Origin: Rhodamnia argentea
Lineage: Eukaryota > Streptophyta > Magnoliopsida > Myrtales > Myrtaceae
Assembly (NCBI RefSeq): GCF_020921035.1
Contig: NC_063150.1
Location: 4,154,001 to 4,218,000, forward strand
Direction: 5' to 3'
Length of the DNA: 64,000 bases
Numbering within the stretch: position 1 is the stretch's first letter; the number at the start of each line of letters is the position of its first letter. Shown here piece by piece: positions 61,965-64,000 of the stretch. The notes beneath the pieces were generated by a model, which saw only the letters and a list, made by a program, of their open reading frames with translations, did no database searches and was not told where the DNA came from. The translations under genes and the position numbers were made by a program.

Positions 61965-62310
61965 AAACCCCAAACTTTTACTCATGTGACACATTTACCA
62001 TAAACTTTTTCTTGTGACATCGAAAACCCTAAACTTATACCCGTGTGACATATTTACCTCAAAATATTTTTTTGGGACATTAAAAATCTTAAACTTATAT
62101 CAATGTGACACATTTACCTCAAAATTTGGGATAAATGTGTCACATGCCTATAAGTTTGTAGTTTTTAGTGTCACAATAAAAAGTTTGGGGCAAATGTGTC
62201 TTCATTTGGGTAAATGAGTCACATGCTCTTTGGATTTTTTTGTATCAAAGAAAAGTTTGGGGTAAATTGAATGATTATAGTTTAGGATTTTTGGTGGCTT
62301 TTTCCAAAAA
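61965..62310. repeat. Foldback (MITE-like) repeat built of TGTGACACATTTACC units
   Basis: Units of the form AAACTTATAC..TGTGACACATTTACC repeat head-to-tail on the left side (about 61975, 62030, 62090). They recur inverted on the right (GGGATAAATGTGTCACATGCCTATAAGTTT, about 62128, 62190). The whole could fold into one long hairpin. It begins right after the poly-A run at 61917-61946. Confidence 0.65.
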
Positions 62311-63210
62311 AAAAAAAAAGTTAGAGTTCACATTCAATCCTTAATTCCTTATCGTTGGAAGTTGACTGGCAGATGCCAACACGTGTCGGAGAATAATGAC
62401 CTTATTAAAGAAGTGGTGTCAAATCACCGTCGGTTCGCTCATCATCGCTAATTGACGAGGCGATACATCCCCGTTCAATACTCGTCTGGATGTCTTAATG
62501 CATTTCAACGACCGATTTATCAAAATCTGAAAGTTCTATGGACGGTCCACATTAAGGCTGAGCCAAAAAAAAAATAGGCTGGATCTAATTTACTAGAACT
62601 TATGGGTATCAATTCGGTTCCCGATTCCAAGTGGGAACTACCCATCCGGATCAATTAGATCGGATCTATTTTTATTTTATAAATATTTTTTTTAATTCAA
62701 GCTATCTCCCTCAAATTCTCAACCAGGCCGGACCTATTTTATTTGAGGTTTGCACTGAAGATGTTGTCCATTCAAGCTAATATATTTTGTTGGAGAATGA
62801 GGAAAAGCGAGACCTTTTGGTATGTTATACCTCCCCTGTACATCTCGCTAATGGAGATGGTTCATATTTTGGGGTTTACCGAAAGCATACTTGCATGATG
62901 CATGACTTTGAGAAGAAAAAAGAGGGTTAGAAAAGGGAACAAGTGCTGCGGTTTTCATGATTTTGTCAATATGTGAGAATTCAAAGTGGCTTGAATGAAT
63001 GCAGAGTATCAATGCTGAGTATCCTACATGAAATTGGGAATAGCTTCATTGATTCACTCACGTACAATTTTTTTTTAATTGATATTAATGCTCGGTAGAA
63101 TCGGTTTCATAGACCTACTAGAAACCAGACCGGACAGATGGTTTGGTACTCGAGTGGGCTATGAAACGAGTGAGCTATGAAACGAGTGAGTAGTTCACTG
63201 TTCCCATTTT

Positions 63211-63630
63211 GTGGAACCAATCCCTAGCGGACGATTCTTCATTCTAGGATGGGAACCACCCATTTTGGAATCGATCACCTCTAGTTGACATCCATCGAGA
63301 CATATAAAAACAGCCGAAGAAATTGTCAATTATGTCTTAAATTTATTATACGAATATTAATTTAGTTATAAATGTTTTAATTTTAACATTGTAGTCCTAC
63401 ACATTTGCATAAATTTTAACATTTTGCGAAACCGATCCCTAGTGAACGGTTCTTCGATTCTAGAGTGGGAACCACCCATTCTAGAACCGATCACCTCTAG
63501 TCTATACCCATCGAGGCTTATAAAAAAGGCCGATGAATTTGGTCTTAAATTTATTGTACGGATACTAATTCAATCGTAAATGTTTAATTTTAACATTGTA
63601 GTTCTAAACATTTGCATAAATTTTAAATAT
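63211..63630. repeat. Two-copy tandem duplication, ~215-bp unit
   Basis: Unit one (63211-63425) and unit two (63426-63630) share AACCRATCCCTAG, GGGAACCACCCATT, CGATCACCTCTAG, TTTAATTTTAACATTGTAG and CATTTGCATAAATTTTAA in the same order. There are many point differences, so the duplication is old. A GGGAACCACCC-like motif also appears nearby at 62632-62645. Confidence 0.75.
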
Positions 63631-64000
63631 AACCCTTCCGACTAGTTGGCACAAAAAATCGTCAACGTGGTGATCCACAGGTTGTTCACATCAGCGTGTG
63701 GCGTGAAACGATCAGTGTCCATAATTTTCAATAATAATTAGCCGAGAAGAGTACATTTTAATTTAACACAAATGATTAGAATTACATGGGCAAAGCTTAA
63801 AATTCTAGTTTTAAATCGACATTCATACAATATGTTTATAAGTGATTGATGATGATTTCTCTTCATAAGAAGTATATAGAAAATGGAGAATTACAACTTG
63901 CAAGATTTTAATCAAAAAATAAAGAGCGTACATGAACCAAAAGCACAATTTAAAGAAAAGGACAACATTAGCCGGAACAAAAAAAGACATCCTAAAGATC

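Larger units (their letters stand above)
60994..64000. other. Gene-free region: GAD promoter and repeats
   Basis: The first ~300 bases are the GAD leader and promoter region. Beyond 61400 the DNA is AT-rich and repeat-laden: a poly-A run (61917-61946), a foldback repeat, a 215-base tandem duplication, and a short sequence shared between about 61730 and 63950. No coding sequence or RNA gene is recognised. Confidence 0.55.

Noticed and set aside
1-64000. CRISPR arrays, operons or other prokaryote-type systems
   Set aside because: Spliced genes, plant LTR elements and plant protein families show nuclear plant DNA; no spaced direct-repeat array of CRISPR type was seen.

Overview
The window is nuclear DNA of a flowering plant, most likely a woody eudicot. 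Genes are intron-rich, with GT-AG introns and a few rarer types, and are separated by AT-rich spacers full of small repeats. Ty1/copia and Ty3/gypsy-type LTR sequences are present, and every recognisable protein is a standard plant family. Nothing in the bases fixes the genus; a Myrtaceae-like tree is only a guess. Exon models below were built by hand from splice consensus and family knowledge. Each multi-exon model keeps one open frame from start to stop.

Layout. (1) 1-10626: remains of a tandem pair of aldo-keto reductase genes (AKR4, chalcone-reductase-like). The first contributes only its 3' end. The second is a wrecked copy: a 3971-bp Ty1/copia-type element sits in exon 1 with a clean 5-bp target duplication, a ~3.76-kb Tat/Ogre-like solo LTR sits in intron 1, and parts of the coding sequence are missing. 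(2) 12979-18578 (-): a 12-exon gene for a plastid-type, senescence-associated AAF-like protein. (3) 20084-23584 (-): a transmembrane 9 superfamily (endomembrane protein 70) gene. (4) 24802-26028 (-) and 26462-27634 (+): two intronless, GC-rich, head-to-head fasciclin-like arabinogalactan protein genes. (5) 28573-35775 (-): a DYRK-family protein kinase of the plant DYRKP type with an N-terminal LisH-like motif. (6) 40081-50359 (+): an NRDE2-like RNA surveillance factor with HAT-type repeats. (7) 51510-56333 (-): DPB2/POLE2, subunit 2 of DNA polymerase epsilon. (8) 57560-60993 (-): a calmodulin-regulated-type glutamate decarboxylase. (9) 61000-64000: no gene seen, but several repeat structures.

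The genes do not form a pathway; this is ordinary housekeeping gene neighbourhood plus one decayed specialised-metabolism (AKR) cluster. The most informative details are: two introns in DPB2 with U12-type (minor spliceosome) signals, one AT-AC and one GT-AG; twin E2F-like sites just upstream of the same gene; a copia-type element that has lost its reverse transcriptase yet keeps one frame open except for a single stop; a GC-AG intron in the DYRKP gene; and a possible link of the AAF-like protein to the bacterial YaaW/UPF0174 family. I found no evidence of a wholly new biological system.
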